Assembly: GCA_047501485.1 (NCBI GenBank)
Contig: JAZDRN010000007.1
Span: 72,913 to 136,912, forward strand
DNA: 64,000 bases
DNA from: Ancrocorticia sp047501485
GTDB taxonomy: Bacteria; Actinomycetota; Actinomycetes; Actinomycetales; Actinomycetaceae
Reading direction: 5' to 3'
Under the pieces are notes generated by a model that was not told the origin of the DNA, made no database searches, and saw nothing but the letters and a program-made list of their open reading frames with translations. The position numbers were made by a program, and so were the translations under genes. This document shows, piece by piece, positions 8,805 through 17,868 of the stretch. Every line of letters starts with the position of its first letter. Positions within the stretch are counted from its first letter, which is position 1.

Positions 8805-10615
8805 GCCGTGACTCCTTCGCCGTCGTCGTCGAGGTGCGCGTCGCCACGATCCTCGTCACCGTGCCCTGGGTTCATAGCCCCAAGAGAGACGACCCTGTCG
8901 CAGGCGCTCAGCAGGGCGGGGGAGGAAGTGATGATGAGGGTTGAACGGTTCGCACGAATCGCCCGTAGGCGGGAGGAGATAGTCTGCTCGGTGACCGAGT
9001 CCACCGCCGTTGTGGGATCGTGCAGTACCAGGACGGGAGTGTCACGTACCAATGCGCGGGCGAGAGCAAGGCGTTGCCGCTGGCCTCCGGACAGCCGGTT
9101 GCCCATCTCGCCCACGTTCTCGTCGAGACCACCTGATGCCGACACGAAGTCGTCGCAGGCGGCCACCCGGAGAGCCTCTTTCCACATCTCGGGTCGGGAG
9201 CCCGGCAGGTCGAGATTGTCCGTGACCGTCCCGCTGAAAAGGGTCGCGTGGTGTGGCGAGACCGTGACCTGAGACCTGTAGGAGGCGTAGGAGAACGTGT
9301 CGTTCGCGCCGTCCTCGATCTGCACGCCGATCCGTGTAGCTTCGCGTGTGGAGGGGTTCAGCAGTGCGTCGACGGCGTCGGCTCCGGTGCGTTCGTCCAT
9401 GCGGAGTCCGACGAATTCCCCGGGTTCGATCCGTACCGTCTCGGTTGTGCCAAGCGACAACTCTATCGCGGGCGGGTTCGGTGTGGGGTCCCCCGGTGAG
9501 GTGGCGCCGGTTGGCGGTGCGGGTTCACCCGGCGACGATTGAGCGGGTGCGGCCTTGAGCGCATCGAGAACGCGGCCGGCCGAGGCGATGGCGGACGCCC
9601 ACGTCGGAACCGCGTTCATGGCGAGCATCCGCATTGGCGGCAGCAATGCCTGAGCCAGTCCCACCGCTGCGATCAACTCGCCGATACTGAGCTCTCCCGT
9701 GAGGGTGAACCACCCCGCCAGGGCGGCGACGGCGGCCACGAACACTCCGCTGACCGTGTTGCTCCCGGCAAGGAAACGCCCCAGGAGAGCCACATTGCGA
9801 TAGGCGCCCGCAAGCGTTTGCTGACTCGCGTCCCGGTAGCGGCGAGCGGCCTCGCCCTCGGCGCGCACGCCCTTGATCACCCGATATCCGGCTACGAGAT
9901 CTGTTGCGCGCCCCACCGTATCCGCAAGCAGCGTTTGATAGACGCGGCTGTTGCGGGCAAGCTTCCCGCTCAGCAGTCCCATGACCCACACCGATGCCGG
10001 CGCCCCGGCTAGTACCGCTATTCCGAGTGGCCAGTAGATGGCCAGAAGCGAGACCGCGATGAAGACGATTCCTGCGAACTCGGCAACCGGGTATACCGTC
10101 AGTCCCATCGAAGCCACGCGGGTGACGTCGTTCGTCATCATCGAGACCACTCCGCCGCCGGGCTGCCGGGCCCCGGCCCCGTCGGCGTGCAGCACGCTGC
10201 GAGAAAGAGTGGCGCGCAACCGATGCTGCACCAGCTGCGTTGCCCGTGCCACCAGCTGGGCAGCGAAGCGGAACGCCAGCGACAGCATCAGGAAGACACC
10301 CGCCAGAACGGCCAGCCACAATAAGAGCTGGCCAGTGTCGCCGGTCGCCAATGCGCGGTCGATGGCGAGGCCCATCACCACCGGCACGAGGGCCTCGCCC
10401 ACCTGCCACAGGATGCCGAGCACGGCAGCTGGGATCGTGTACCTGCGGGCGGAGAAGAGAACCCTCATGAGGAAGCGCACCGGCGTCGTCGTCGCGTCCA
10501 CTCCGAACAGCACGGCGGCTGGAGGCGCGGGAGGGGCCTGCCAGAGCACCGGTAACCAACGGGTCAGCCGACCTCGTCCGAGTTCGGCGGGATCGGCCGC
10601 TCGAGGTGTTCCCAT
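8801..10615 (-). CDS. ABC exporter half-transporter, degenerate-site subunit
   Basis: This is the first gene of a two-gene operon with the catalytic subunit. The 604 residues comprise six membrane helices (about residues 50-330) and a nucleotide-binding domain. The Walker A region is lost: where GxxGxGKT is expected the sequence reads GLRMDERTGADAV (near residue 405). Walker B reads VLVLHDPTTAVD, so Pro replaces the catalytic Glu. The signature LSGGQRQRLALARA is perfect. This chain cannot bind ATP normally but can complete the partner's site. The start at 10615 follows AAAGGA; longer starts lack support. A candidate iron box lies about 83 bp upstream, hinting at siderophore or heme-related transport. 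Confidence 0.9.
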   Translation of the reverse strand: MGTPRAADPAELGRGRLTRWLPVLWQAPPAPPAAVLFGVDATTTPVRFLMRVLFSARRYTIPAAVLGILWQVGEALVPVVMGLAIDRALATGDTGQLLLWLAVLAGVFLMLSLAFRFAAQLVARATQLVQHRLRATLSRSVLHADGAGARQPGGGVVSMMTNDVTRVASMGLTVYPVAEFAGIVFIAVSLLAIYWPLGIAVLAGAPASVWVMGLLSGKLARNSRVYQTLLADTVGRATDLVAGYRVIKGVRAEGEAARRYRDASQQTLAGAYRNVALLGRFLAGSNTVSGVFVAAVAALAGWFTLTGELSIGELIAAVGLAQALLPPMRMLAMNAVPTWASAIASAGRVLDALKAAPAQSSPGEPAPPTGATSPGDPTPNPPAIELSLGTTETVRIEPGEFVGLRMDERTGADAVDALLNPSTREATRIGVQIEDGANDTFSYASYRSQVTVSPHHATLFSGTVTDNLDLPGSRPEMWKEALRVAACDDFVSASGGLDENVGEMGNRLSGGQRQRLALARALVRDTPVLVLHDPTTAVDSVTEQTISSRLRAIRANRSTLIITSSPALLSACDRVVSLGAMNPGHGDEDRGDAHLDDDGEGVTA

Positions 10616-10697
10616 CAAGGATCCTTTCTGAAGTCTCCCAACGAAAGGCGCCACCTCGGCCCCGTGGGGCGCTACTGGTGGATGACCGCCGCGCATT

Positions 10698-10716
10698 TTT
10701 GGTTAGGCATCCCTTA
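10698..10716 (-). promoter_or_regulatory. Candidate DtxR/IdeR iron box
   Basis: Read on the minus strand, TAAGGGATGCCTAACCAAA matches 15 of 19 positions of the DtxR/IdeR consensus TWAGGTTAGSCTAACCTWA, as I recall it. It lies upstream of the ABC exporter pair, which suggests iron repression. The regulator itself is not in this window. Confidence 0.5.
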
Positions 10717-10829
10717 CTTTCACAAGACCCAATGATCCCATCTGGCGACGTGTTTCCGGAAGGGGGAATCTTGTGAGTATCCGTAGCCGGTGCCGTGCGG
10801 GCTCTGGGGCGCCGCCCGTGATCCGACGC

Positions 10830-11951
10830 TTACATCCACTTCTTGTATTTGAAGAAGACATAGAGTCCGACGGCGAACGCCACCATCCCGCCGATGGCCA
10901 GCGGATACCCCAGACTCCAGTGCAGTTCCGGCATGCGGTCGAAGTTCATGCCGTATATGGCCGCGACGAGCGTGGGCGCGAACAGCACCGCGGCCCACCC
11001 GGAGATCTTCTTCATGTCCTCGTTCTGGCGCTGGGAGACCAGGGTGGCATTGACGTTCAGAATCTGCGAGAGCGAGTCCCGCAACGCGGTGGTCTCGGTG
11101 AGCACGCGCACGAGATGGTCGGAGACGTCCTGGAGGTAGGCCTGCAGCTCCGCGGGGATATCGTACTTATCCGAATCGTCGTGAAGGCGCTCGATCACTT
11201 TCGAGAGGGCGGAGGCGGCGTGAAGCAGGTCGATGACCTCCTGGCTCAGCCTGTAGATGCGTTCGGCGGCGGTCGGGTCTCCGCTGAAGACCTGGCGTTC
11301 GATCTGCTCCTTGTCGATCTGAAGCCCGTCGAGTGCGGGGAAATATCCGTCGACGACGGCGTCGAGCAGTCGGTAGACCATCGCCTCGGGTCCGAGCCGC
11401 AGCAGTTCGTGGTTGTCGAGCAGCGGGGCCCCGGTTCCGGCCGGAGCCTCCGTTCTCTCCTCGCTCTGGGCAGACAGGGAGTTGATTCTGGTGCCGTCGA
11501 TGAGGCGCCCGTCCTGGCAGATGATGATGAGCGCCTGCGGCCGAGCGATCAGGTGGAACTCGCTGAACTCCACCTCCTCACGATCGTCGATGTAGCGAGC
11601 AGATCGGACCACGAGGAACAGGACGTCGTCGTAATGCTCCAGCTTGGGCCGTTGGCCGGCGTGCAGCAAGTCCTCGACGAGCAGGGGGTGCAGGTTCAGG
11701 GCCTCGGCGAGTTCCCCGATCTGCGTGGTGTTGGGGGCGGGGAGCACCGTCAACGTCATGCGTTCGCCGGAGTCCTCGATGTAGCGCAGGGCGTCCTCGA
11801 AGGTGGACTCCGTGTCGACGTCGAGCGGTATGCCGTTCTCGATCCTCCTGATGAGGATGGGTGGATTCCCCGCCGCCGGCGACGCGGAGGAAGGCCCGCC
11901 ATTCGCCCGCGTCTGGTTACGGAAACCCGCGTAATCGCGCTTGCCGTTCAT
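10830..11951 (-). CDS. corA: CorA-type magnesium/cobalt transport protein
   Basis: CorA is a pentameric inner-membrane Mg2+/Co2+ channel. The chain has 373 residues with a long acidic/helical cytoplasmic part, and two C-terminal membrane helices. The signature YGMNF sits at the end of the first helix (near residue 332) and the protein ends with the usual basic tail (FFKYKKWM). The ATG at 11951 follows GGGAGGA with 5-nt spacing; a GTG at 11963 overlaps that site and is rejected. A second Mg2+ transporter gene, mgtE, lies 46 kb away in this window. Confidence 0.93.
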   Translation of the reverse strand: MNGKRDYAGFRNQTRANGGPSSASPAAGNPPILIRRIENGIPLDVDTESTFEDALRYIEDSGERMTLTVLPAPNTTQIGELAEALNLHPLLVEDLLHAGQRPKLEHYDDVLFLVVRSARYIDDREEVEFSEFHLIARPQALIIICQDGRLIDGTRINSLSAQSEERTEAPAGTGAPLLDNHELLRLGPEAMVYRLLDAVVDGYFPALDGLQIDKEQIERQVFSGDPTAAERIYRLSQEVIDLLHAASALSKVIERLHDDSDKYDIPAELQAYLQDVSDHLVRVLTETTALRDSLSQILNVNATLVSQRQNEDMKKISGWAAVLFAPTLVAAIYGMNFDRMPELHWSLGYPLAIGGMVAFAVGLYVFFKYKKWM

Positions 11952-12119
11952 CTGTCCTCCCACGTGAGACCACGTATTCCTGCGGCATAGCGGTGCACGC
12001 GAACGCTCGCCGGTGCGCGCACGTGTTTCCGCGGAAATCGCCGCTGTACTGGCAGTCAGATTATCACTCGGTTTATCACTCGGACGGATCGTGGGTGCCG
12101 TCGCTGTGCAGCGTTGGGA

Positions 12120-12944
12120 TCAGTACGAATCGGGAGGGACCGGCGGCCGGGGAGTGCCGGTGGACGCCGTCGTTCCTCCGTCGACCGGAAGGATGACGCC
12201 CGTGATGTAACGCGCATCCGGGCCCGCCAGGAACAACGCGGCTCGCGCGATGTCCTCGGGCTCGGCGGCTCTATCCAGGGCGAGACGGTCGCGCAACGCA
12301 CCCCAGAAGACGGGATCGTCCAAACGTTTCTGCGTTTGGCGGGTGGACGTGAAGGCGGGTGCGATGGCGTTGACTCGTACGCCCTCGCCTCCCAGATCGA
12401 GGGCCATGGACTGGATCAGGGCATTGACCGCCCCTTTGGTGGCGTTGTAGCCCGTTTGGTTCCAGTCCCCTCCCAGGCCGGCGACCGAGGAGATGGCGAG
12501 GAACGTACCGCGGCTTTCGCGCAGATGGGGGACCGAGGCGCGGGCAAGGCGGATCAGCCCGTCAAGATTGATGGATCGCATGCGTTCCCACGTGCCGTCG
12601 TCGAGATCTTCGATGGTACCCGGTTCGGACAGTCCGGCGTTGGCGACGACGACGTCGAGCCGCCCCAGGGACGTGACGACCTCGCTAACGACCCGGCTGA
12701 CGTCCTCGGCGACGCTCATGCCGCCGGGCAGGACCAGGGAGCGATCACGCGGGAACTCCGAGACGGTGTGCCTGAGCGGTTCCTCGCGGCGTCCACTCAC
12801 CGCGACCGTTGCTCCCTGCTCCAGAAACGCCCGCGCGATCGCCCGGCCGATACCGGAGCCCGCGCCGGTCACGAGAACGACGAAGCCCTCGTAGGGATAG
12901 CTGGCCCACGCGATCGTATCGCGGCTCTCGTCGTTGCTACTCAT
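12120..12944 (-). CDS. Short-chain dehydrogenase/reductase (SDR)
   Basis: This is an NAD(P)-dependent cytoplasmic oxidoreductase of the classical SDR type. It shows the cofactor motif TGAGSGIG near residue 27, NAG in VVANAGLS, the catalytic Ser in SSVAGLGG, and YNATK (Tyr near 162, Lys four residues on). PVDGG appears near the end. At 274 residues it is of usual length. The Arg pair in VSGRREE after the second strand suggests a preference for NADP. Substrate unknown. It stands upstream of corA on the same strand, with about 170 bp between them. Confidence 0.9.
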   Translation of the reverse strand: MSSNDESRDTIAWASYPYEGFVVLVTGAGSGIGRAIARAFLEQGATVAVSGRREEPLRHTVSEFPRDRSLVLPGGMSVAEDVSRVVSEVVTSLGRLDVVVANAGLSEPGTIEDLDDGTWERMRSINLDGLIRLARASVPHLRESRGTFLAISSVAGLGGDWNQTGYNATKGAVNALIQSMALDLGGEGVRVNAIAPAFTSTRQTQKRLDDPVFWGALRDRLALDRAAEPEDIARAALFLAGPDARYITGVILPVDGGTTASTGTPRPPVPPDSY

Positions 12945-13075
12945 TCCCGTTACTCATCTCGCGCCCCACGTCTCTTCCATAGGAGATGATTGTATGTTCC
13001 GTGAATAGGCTACAGGCCATTAATGTACATACCTATTAGCCGGGGCCGGTTAGCCGGGGCCGGACGTGTCGGATA

Positions 13076-14038
13076 TCAGGACACGTCGAGAATGACTTTG
13101 CCCACGTGCCCGCCCCGCGCAAGAATCTCGTGCGCCTCGGTGGCCCTGCGAAGCGGAAGATGAGCGTGAATCGGCAGACGGATCGAGCCGTCCGCCATTA
13201 GTGGCCAGACCAGCTCGTGGGTCTTGTGCAGGATGCGTTCCTTGTCCCACGGCGCCCGCGAGCGCAACGTTGTCCCGATGATACGTGCCCGTTTGGCCAT
13301 GAGCGCTCCAATATTCAGCTCGCCGCTGTCTCCAGCCAGGGTTCCGATGATCGCCAATCTGCCGAATTCTCGGAGCATGGAGACGTTATGGTTCAGGGTG
13401 TCTCCGCCCACGACATCGAGGATGATATCCGCCCCGCCCAGCGAGGAGACCTCGCGGGAGATGTCCGTATCGTGGCGGTTCCATGCGTGGTGCGCACCGA
13501 GGGCGGTGACCGAGGCGACGGCGTCGTCCGAACCGACGGTCGTGAGCACCCTGGCTCCCATAGCGCGCGCGAATTGGATGGCGAAGCTTCCGATGCCGCC
13601 GGTGCCGCCGTGGATGAGTACCGTCTGCCGTGCGGTGCCCGAGCTGTGGGCGGGGGCAGTGTGGAGTCCGGCCTCGATGACGAGGTTGGAGACCACGGTC
13701 GCGGCCACTTCTATCAGACCACCGGCATCGGCCAGCGACAATGAGGGTGGGGCGGGCAGGATCTGGGCCTTGGGGGCGGCGACGACCTCCGCGTAGCCGC
13801 CACCGGCGAGCAGCGCCACGACCTCCTCGCCGGTGTCGCGGCGCCTGCCCGAGACCTCGAGGCCGGGGAGGGTAGATGCGCCGGGCGGCGGAGGGTAGGC
13901 GCCAGCCGCCTGGGCCAGATCCGCGCGGTTGACCCCCGCGGCGACCACGTCCACGAGAACCTCTCCCTCGCGAGGCGTGGGTTCTTCCAGCTCCGTGAGT
14001 TCGAGGCGATGATCGTCGGTAATCGTGATGGCTCGCAT
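13076..14038 (-). CDS. Zinc-free MDR-family NAD(P)H:quinone-oxidoreductase-like protein
   Basis: The 320-residue medium-chain dehydrogenase/reductase has the GroES-like N-terminal half (ELEEPTPREGEVLVDV, AAGVNRADL) and a Rossmann half (LIHGGTGGIGSFAIQFARAMG). The Cys/His zinc ligands are absent, as in quinone oxidoreductases and PIG3-like proteins. Likely NADPH-dependent reduction of quinones or enones; substrate unknown. The start has TATGGT 6 nt upstream, and a GGAGGC too close to the ATG to act as a normal ribosome-binding site, so a leaderless transcript is likely. A second QOR-type gene is at 21620. Confidence 0.88.
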   Translation of the reverse strand: MRAITITDDHRLELTELEEPTPREGEVLVDVVAAGVNRADLAQAAGAYPPPPGASTLPGLEVSGRRRDTGEEVVALLAGGGYAEVVAAPKAQILPAPPSLSLADAGGLIEVAATVVSNLVIEAGLHTAPAHSSGTARQTVLIHGGTGGIGSFAIQFARAMGARVLTTVGSDDAVASVTALGAHHAWNRHDTDISREVSSLGGADIILDVVGGDTLNHNVSMLREFGRLAIIGTLAGDSGELNIGALMAKRARIIGTTLRSRAPWDKERILHKTHELVWPLMADGSIRLPIHAHLPLRRATEAHEILARGGHVGKVILDVS

Positions 14039-14044
14039 GCCTCC

Positions 14045-14050
14045 ACCATA
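14045..14050 (-). promoter_or_regulatory. -10 hexamer TATGGT for the leaderless MDR gene
   Basis: TATGGT on the minus strand ends 6 nt before the ATG at 14038, matching the pattern seen at several other genes here. Confidence 0.5.
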
Positions 14051-14236
14051 GCCGCCGGCGAGATGCCGGAGGTGGAAGATCCGGTGGGACGGTAGGCAGC
14101 GCGCCTGTGGGGGCGGTGGGCAGAGTGCCTGTCGCGAACTCTGACGGCCGATGGTCCCATATCCTCTCGGAAAGGCGGGCGTAGCGTCAGGAGAGGCCGC
14201 GCGGGTGCGTCGCTAACGCGAGAGGGAGCTGAATAC

Positions 14237-15382
14237 ATGTCTGTCGGTCTCAACGTTTCTTCCAGCGAGGTTTCATCTGACGAGCGGAGGATTCATCCGA
14301 TCGGGTCCGTGCGGCCCGTGGACTGGGTCTACAGCCGGGCGCCGATGACGGTGTACTGGGAGATGACGATTGCCTGCGCGTTGGCCTGCAGACATTGCCG
14401 TGCCAAGGCCTGGAAGCGCCCGGCACCGGGCGAGCTCACAACGGAGCAGGGTGTTGCACTGCTCGATGAGATCACCCGTTTCGGCGATCCGCTGCCGCAC
14501 ATGATTCTCAGCGGCGGAGATCCGTTGCGCCGCCCCGACCTCATGGAGCTCTTGCAGGAGGCTCGCGATCGCCGCCTCGGGGTCTCGCTCTCGCCGGCCG
14601 TGACGCCCGATCTCACCCGCGACCGTCTGGCCGGCCTGCGCGAAGCTGGAACCACGGCGATCTCGCTCAGCCTGGATGGCTCGAATCCCGAGCTGCACGA
14701 TGGCCTGCGGCGGGTGCCCGGAACCTTCGACCTCACGATGAGAGGCCTGGACTGGGCTGGCGAACTGGGCATACCGGTACAGATCAACACCCTCGTCACG
14801 GAGGCGACGATGCGTGACCTGCCCGCCCTCTACCGGCTGCTGGCCACCAAGCATGTTCAGCGCTGGACGCTGTTCTTCCTCATTCAGACGGGCCGCGGCA
14901 AGATGCTGCGCGAGATCACGGCGGAGCAGGCGGAAGAGGTTCTCGTCTGGTTGAACGATCTGCGCGGTGTCGCTCCCTTCCAGGTGAGCACCACCGAGGC
15001 CCTTCATTTTCGTCGCGTCACCGCTCAGGCGATGGAGGCGCGGGGGATGACCCGCGAGGAGATCGCCGCCTCACCGGTCGCTCGCTCTTTCGGAGTGCGG
15101 GACGGTAACGGCATCGTCTTCATCTCGCACACCGGCAATGTGACACCCTCCGGTTTCCTTCCCGTCACCATCGGGAACGTCAAGGAGGACAGCCTGGTGG
15201 ACCTCTACCAGAACCATTCGCTGATGCGCGATCTGCGTACGCCATCCCGGTTCGGGGGTGATTGCGGCGTGTGCGAGTACAACACCTGGTGCGGCGGTGC
15301 GCGCTCGCGGGCATACAGCGCCACCGGCGATCCGCTGGCTGCCGACCCGCTGTGTGCCTACAGACCCGCCGTCCGGCGGTGA
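14237..15382 (+). CDS. Radical SAM/SPASM domain protein
   Basis: The 381-residue enzyme carries the radical-SAM cluster CALACRHC (C47, C51, C54), the SAM-binding ILSGGDP (GGE-like) motif and SLSLDGSNPE. Near the end a SPASM-like Cys group (CGVCEYNTWCGG, then a later LCAY) probably binds an auxiliary iron-sulfur cluster. The architecture recalls the TIGR04053-type heme-pathway or peptide-modifying subfamilies. No precursor peptide or heme gene is adjacent, so the substrate is open. The ATG at 14237 follows GGGAG with 8-nt spacing. Convergent with arsC, 19 bp apart. Confidence 0.88.
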   Translation: MSVGLNVSSSEVSSDERRIHPIGSVRPVDWVYSRAPMTVYWEMTIACALACRHCRAKAWKRPAPGELTTEQGVALLDEITRFGDPLPHMILSGGDPLRRPDLMELLQEARDRRLGVSLSPAVTPDLTRDRLAGLREAGTTAISLSLDGSNPELHDGLRRVPGTFDLTMRGLDWAGELGIPVQINTLVTEATMRDLPALYRLLATKHVQRWTLFFLIQTGRGKMLREITAEQAEEVLVWLNDLRGVAPFQVSTTEALHFRRVTAQAMEARGMTREEIAASPVARSFGVRDGNGIVFISHTGNVTPSGFLPVTIGNVKEDSLVDLYQNHSLMRDLRTPSRFGGDCGVCEYNTWCGGARSRAYSATGDPLAADPLCAYRPAVRR

Positions 15383-15401
15383 GCAAGCAACGGAGTTCGT
15401 T

Positions 15402-15803
15402 CTAGTCGAGGGATGCGACGAGCCGTTCGACGCGTGCGTGGATCTCATCTCGGATCGAGCGCACCGCGTCGATGTCTTGCCCCGCCGGGTCGTCCAACTC
15501 CCAATCCTCGTAGCGCTTACCCGGATAGACCGGACACGCGTCTCCGCACCCCATCGTGACGACGACGTCGGACTCTCGCACCGCGTCCGTGGTGAGCAAC
15601 GTCGGACTCTCGCCGGAAATGTCGATCCCCACTTCGCGCATCGCCTCGACGGCAACAGGATTGATGCGATCGGCTGGAACTGATCCGGCTGACCGGATAT
15701 CGAGGCGTTCAGCTCCCAGATGGCGCAGGAACCCGGCAGCCATCTGGGAACGGCCGGCGTTATGAATGCAGACGAAGAGAACAGAATGGCGGTGGGTGTA
15801 CAT
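15402..15803 (-). CDS. arsC: Arsenate reductase / low-molecular-weight phosphatase family protein
   Basis: The 133-residue protein has the LMW-PTP P-loop CIHNAGRS (Cys12 to Ser19) at its N-terminus, TMGCGDACPVYPG, and the DPAGQD acid loop. This is the thioredoxin- or mycothiol-linked arsenate reductase type, which converts arsenate to arsenite. The start at 15803 follows GGAGGAA; the open frame continues to 16070 but the extension has no homology. No arsR or arsenite pump is adjacent, which leaves the physiological role uncertain. Confidence 0.87.
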   Translation of the reverse strand: MYTHRHSVLFVCIHNAGRSQMAAGFLRHLGAERLDIRSAGSVPADRINPVAVEAMREVGIDISGESPTLLTTDAVRESDVVVTMGCGDACPVYPGKRYEDWELDDPAGQDIDAVRSIRDEIHARVERLVASLD

Positions 15804-16169
15804 GGGTTCCTCCAAGAGGTAGTGGTGTGCACCGTTCAATGGAATCGTAGCTGAACATCGAGTTGGCGATGGCTCTAGCATTCTGCGATATTCCACTACC
15901 TTGCCCTTCTCGCTGATTCGAGGGGCACAGGCCGACATCCCGCGATCTCGTCGAAAATCCGCGGTACTCGCAACGTGCCCGCTTAGCGGCAGGTTGTGGA
16001 AGCTGGGCCGCTGGGTGAAGTCGGGATGCTGGTTGAAGCCGGGCCGCCCGACTCGGAGCCTTGTTCCCACTGGGTCGCGTGGGAAGTGATGAACGCGTGA
16101 GACGCCGTTTGCACTTCCCGGCCGATGATCGCCTCCTGTCCAGCGTCAGCGAAGGCAATCTGCTTGAGT
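15804..16169. other. Intergenic region, no gene recognised
   Basis: 366 bp upstream of arsC and downstream of the pyrimidine-dimer glycosylase gene. Open frames here show no family features or start signals. The arsC promoter should lie at its left edge, but I cannot mark a convincing ArsR-type operator. Confidence 0.5.
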
Positions 16170-16694
16170 CTAGACGTGCTTTTCTGGCCTCTCCCACTCT
16201 TCGATGTCCCCGGGCACCACATAGAACAGCGAATGCGGACTGGGGGAGAGGGTCTCCAATTCGGTGGCGTCCTGGGGGCTGCGCTCGTGGAGTTTCCGCA
16301 GCAGGTGCTGCCATTCGTAGTCAAGCTGGCCCGCGGTCACGGGAAGCTGCGCCACCACCTGCGTCTGGTGTGCCGCCGGACTATCGTCCGCCGCTGACGG
16401 CTGGTTCGCTGCCGCAACTTGGCCCGGCAACGAGACCAGTGGCGAACCCGGCTGAAGAATCCGTGCCGTGTTGAAGTTGTAGCCGCGATCTTCCGCCTCT
16501 GCCGCGATACCGCTGAGGTAGGCGCCGACCGTTACCAGGGGATTAGGTGCGGCTCGAAAACGCTGAAGCTGGGGATGATGTTGATACCCGCGCGTCTTAC
16601 CGGCAAGGACGGCCTGCGCCAGTAGCGTTTCGCGCCAGCACGCGACCAGTCCCATCCGGTCGAGGTGGGATGGGTGCAATGACCAGATCCTCAT
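16170..16694 (-). CDS. Pyrimidine dimer DNA glycosylase family protein
   Basis: The N-terminus MRIWSLHPSHLDRMGLVA and the following LAQAVLAGKTRGYQHHPQL are characteristic of the Pyr_excise family (PF03013; T4 endonuclease V-like). These proteins cut the glycosidic bond at UV-induced cyclobutane dimers. At 174 residues it is slightly longer than family cores because of an Ala/Pro/Gln-rich stretch (about residues 110-130). The phage enzyme uses its N-terminal Thr; here an Arg follows Met, as in many bacterial homologues, so activity is unproven. The start follows GGAG with 7-nt spacing. Confidence 0.82.
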   Translation of the reverse strand: MRIWSLHPSHLDRMGLVACWRETLLAQAVLAGKTRGYQHHPQLQRFRAAPNPLVTVGAYLSGIAAEAEDRGYNFNTARILQPGSPLVSLPGQVAAANQPSAADDSPAAHQTQVVAQLPVTAGQLDYEWQHLLRKLHERSPQDATELETLSPSPHSLFYVVPGDIEEWERPEKHV

Positions 16695-16857
16695 CGTTTA
16701 CTCCGTAATCGTGGTGCTTGGCTCGTTGGGTGTGACGTCGCGTCTGGCCCGTCGGGTCCGTCCACCGGTCTCTTTGGAGGATGAGTGCGGGTGCGGTCCC
16801 CGGCTGTGGTTCGCCGGCGCCGCGGCGACTTTCACCGACTCTCTCCACCAGTGCTCT

Positions 16858-17313
16858 CTACGTGCTCGGCAACAGTGTGGGGCTTCCTGTTTCGAGTTCG
16901 GCCAGTAGCGTGTCGAGTGCTGTTTGTCCGGAATCCGAGAGGTTGGCACGAAATTCGCCGTCGAGTTCCGCCGCGACGTTTGCGCTTGCGGCCAGCAGGT
17001 CGCGTCCGAGATCGGTCAGGACGATGTTCTGCACTCGTCGGTCTGATGTGCTGCGTTCCCGTTTGACTGCGCCGAGCTCAATGAGTTGATCCACCAGGGA
17101 GACGACGAGGCTCGGTGCGACCTCTAGCCGCGCGGCGATCTCTCGCTGAGAATGCGCAAGCCCGCCGTCCACCACCGCGAGTAAGCCGACCTGTTTATGC
17201 GTGAGCCCGATCCGCTCGATGCGCGTGGAGAATGTCTGCGTGATCCGTGCTCCCAACATGCCCAGCTGGAGGCACGCCGCGCTGAGAATCGCCTGGCTGT
17301 TGTCCTCACTCAT
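16858..17313 (-). CDS. MarR family transcriptional regulator
   Basis: The 151-residue winged-helix regulator shows LTHKQVGLLAVVDGG, SQREIAARLEVAPSLVVSL (recognition helix) and VKRERSTSDRRVQNIVLT (the wing with the typical DRR). It is divergent from a small membrane protein gene, which it probably controls. The start at 17313 is preferred because TATCGT lies 7 nt upstream (leaderless); ATG at 17319 is the alternative and adds two residues. An inverted AATAATT/AATTATT pair lies in the shared intergenic region. Confidence 0.87.
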   Translation of the reverse strand: MSEDNSQAILSAACLQLGMLGARITQTFSTRIERIGLTHKQVGLLAVVDGGLAHSQREIAARLEVAPSLVVSLVDQLIELGAVKRERSTSDRRVQNIVLTDLGRDLLAASANVAAELDGEFRANLSDSGQTALDTLLAELETGSPTLLPST

Positions 17314-17333
17314 CTTCATGACGATAGCAGGTG

Positions 17334-17370
17334 AATAATTAAGTACTGAATGATTGTTTGGAAAATTATT
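17334..17370. promoter_or_regulatory. Possible MarR operator: inverted AATAATT / AATTATT
   Basis: Two perfectly inverted 7-nt arms at 17334-17340 and 17364-17370 lie in the AT-rich divergent promoter region. The spacing of about 30 bp is long for a single MarR dimer, so this may be promoter composition rather than an operator. Confidence 0.3.
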
Positions 17371-17715
17371 ATGTGGTGGATAGCCTTGCTCAACACCATA
17401 GCGGCGCTTGCCTCGGCCGGTTTCGGTCCGGCCGCTCTGGTTAAGCCCGGTCTTATCGCGCCACCTGGCGATGGGGAAGCGGCCGGTCGCTTCTACTCGT
17501 CGATGTATGCGGGGCGCGCCATCCCGCTGGGAGCGGCAGTAGGTGGTGCGGTTTGGTTTCTTCCCGCGCCTTCCGTGGTGCTGCTGCTCGGGATTGCCGC
17601 TCTTGCTCAGATCGCTGACATCGGCATCGGGAGTCTGTGGCGTCTGCGAGGAATGATCGTGGGTGCCGTTTTCGCTGTTGTATGCCATGTGGCGGCTATT
17701 GCCGCGCTGCTCTGA
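17371..17715 (+). CDS. Small integral membrane protein, function unknown
   Basis: About 114 residues with four hydrophobic segments: WWIALLNTIAALASAGFG, IPLGAAVGGAVWFL, SVVLLLGIAALAQIAD and IVGAVFAVVCHVAAIAALL. GRFYSSMYAGRAIPLG recalls small DoxX/DUF-type membrane proteins, but I cannot name a family. I chose ATG 17371 because GGA precedes it by 8 nt; ATG 17350 would add seven residues. It is divergent from the MarR gene and is probably its target. Confidence 0.65.
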   Translation: MWWIALLNTIAALASAGFGPAALVKPGLIAPPGDGEAAGRFYSSMYAGRAIPLGAAVGGAVWFLPAPSVVLLLGIAALAQIADIGIGSLWRLRGMIVGAVFAVVCHVAAIAALL

Positions 17716-17868
17716 GTGGCGGCCAAATGGCACCGCGAGCTTGTTCCGGTAGGCATCGATGCTTTCGCGGAGGAAGGCAGCGGGGGTCAGTTCACGGTAA
17801 GGGGGAGATCCTCCTTGCCGCTGATTCGTTACCGGTGGCAGCCGAAGCTAGCTAATGCCACGCGATGT

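Noticed and set aside
12960..13050. Operator-like GTATGT / ACATAC pair upstream of the SDR gene
   Set aside because: The arms are short and far apart, and the region is not otherwise symmetrical.
15804..16070. N-terminal extension of arsC (89 extra codons)
   Set aside because: The shorter start has a strong GGAGGAA site and the P-loop then sits at the usual position; the extension has no homology.
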